13,778 bases of DNA from assembly GCA_012797215.1 (NCBI GenBank), contig JAAZPN010000261.1, forward strand, positions 1 through 13,778, read 5' to 3'. Source of the stretch: Chloroflexota bacterium (GTDB taxonomy: Bacteria > Chloroflexota > Anaerolineae > Anaerolineales > Anaerolineaceae). Below the pieces are notes generated by a model that searched no databases, was not told where the DNA came from, and was given only the letters and a program-made list of their open reading frames with translations. Every line of letters begins with the position of its first letter. Position 1 is the stretch's first letter. Shown piece by piece: positions 13,769 through 13,778 of this stretch. The position numbers and the translations under genes were made by a program.

Positions 13769-13778
13769 GGCTTACTTA

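Noticed and set aside
1..13778. A mobile element, defence island or CRISPR array
   Set aside because: No transposase, integrase, terminal repeats, spaced direct repeats or toxin-antitoxin pair were seen. Nearly all genes are recognisable housekeeping families with similar composition.

Overview
The window reads as ordinary, densely packed bacterial chromosome of moderate GC. The gene set points to the Chloroflexota, most likely an Anaerolineae-type bacterium. The pointers are a Tgt with an L-A-R-H-N stretch after its catalytic aspartate, a shortened Rel/SpoT-like protein, a tandem thioredoxin-CcdA membrane protein and a HEAT-type gene fused into the tgt unit. This assignment rests on family resemblance only; there is no rRNA or other marker here to settle it. 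I see no insertion sequence, phage gene, CRISPR array, tRNA or rRNA. Twelve genes are complete and one is cut by the left edge.

Layout. 1-888 (+) is the 3' part of a CorC/TlyC-type CBS-domain protein. It converges on a minus-strand pair, a UbiA-like membrane prenyltransferase (2706-1819) followed by an RlmI-like methyltransferase (1809-913). Divergent from that pair is a MalY/PatB-type C-S lyase (2820-3971), which shares a bidirectional terminator with a convergent cold-shock protein (4254-4039). After a 276-base divergent promoter region comes a small-molecule-type SAM methyltransferase (4531-5337). A 279-base gene-free stretch follows. Then comes a tightly packed minus-strand operon: HEAT-type protein (8189-7539), tgt (7552-6443) and uppP (6438-5617). 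Divergent from it is alr (8296-9405), overlapped by a PHP-domain phosphoesterase (9402-10070). A second bidirectional terminator separates these from a tandem-thioredoxin/CcdA fusion (11756-10116). Upstream of that gene on the same strand is a Rel/SpoT-like (p)ppGpp hydrolase (13768-11915).

How the genes fit together. alr (D-alanine) and uppP (undecaprenyl phosphate recycling) sit in neighbouring divergent units and imply that the cell makes peptidoglycan. tgt modifies tRNA anticodons. The fusion protein looks like an envelope thiol-redox relay. The Rel-like protein keeps its hydrolase residues, but its synthetase half has lost several signature residues, so it probably degrades rather than makes (p)ppGpp.

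The points most worth a second look are regulatory and biochemical rather than a new mobile or defence system. Two genes (alr and the UbiA-like gene) have a TATACT -10 element so close to the start codon that their mRNAs should be leaderless. The fusion gene's promoter is bracketed by an 8-base inverted repeat. The Rel-like synthetase domain is degenerate, and the RlmI-like enzyme lacks the expected catalytic cysteine and PUA domain. I did not find convincing evidence of an undescribed system.
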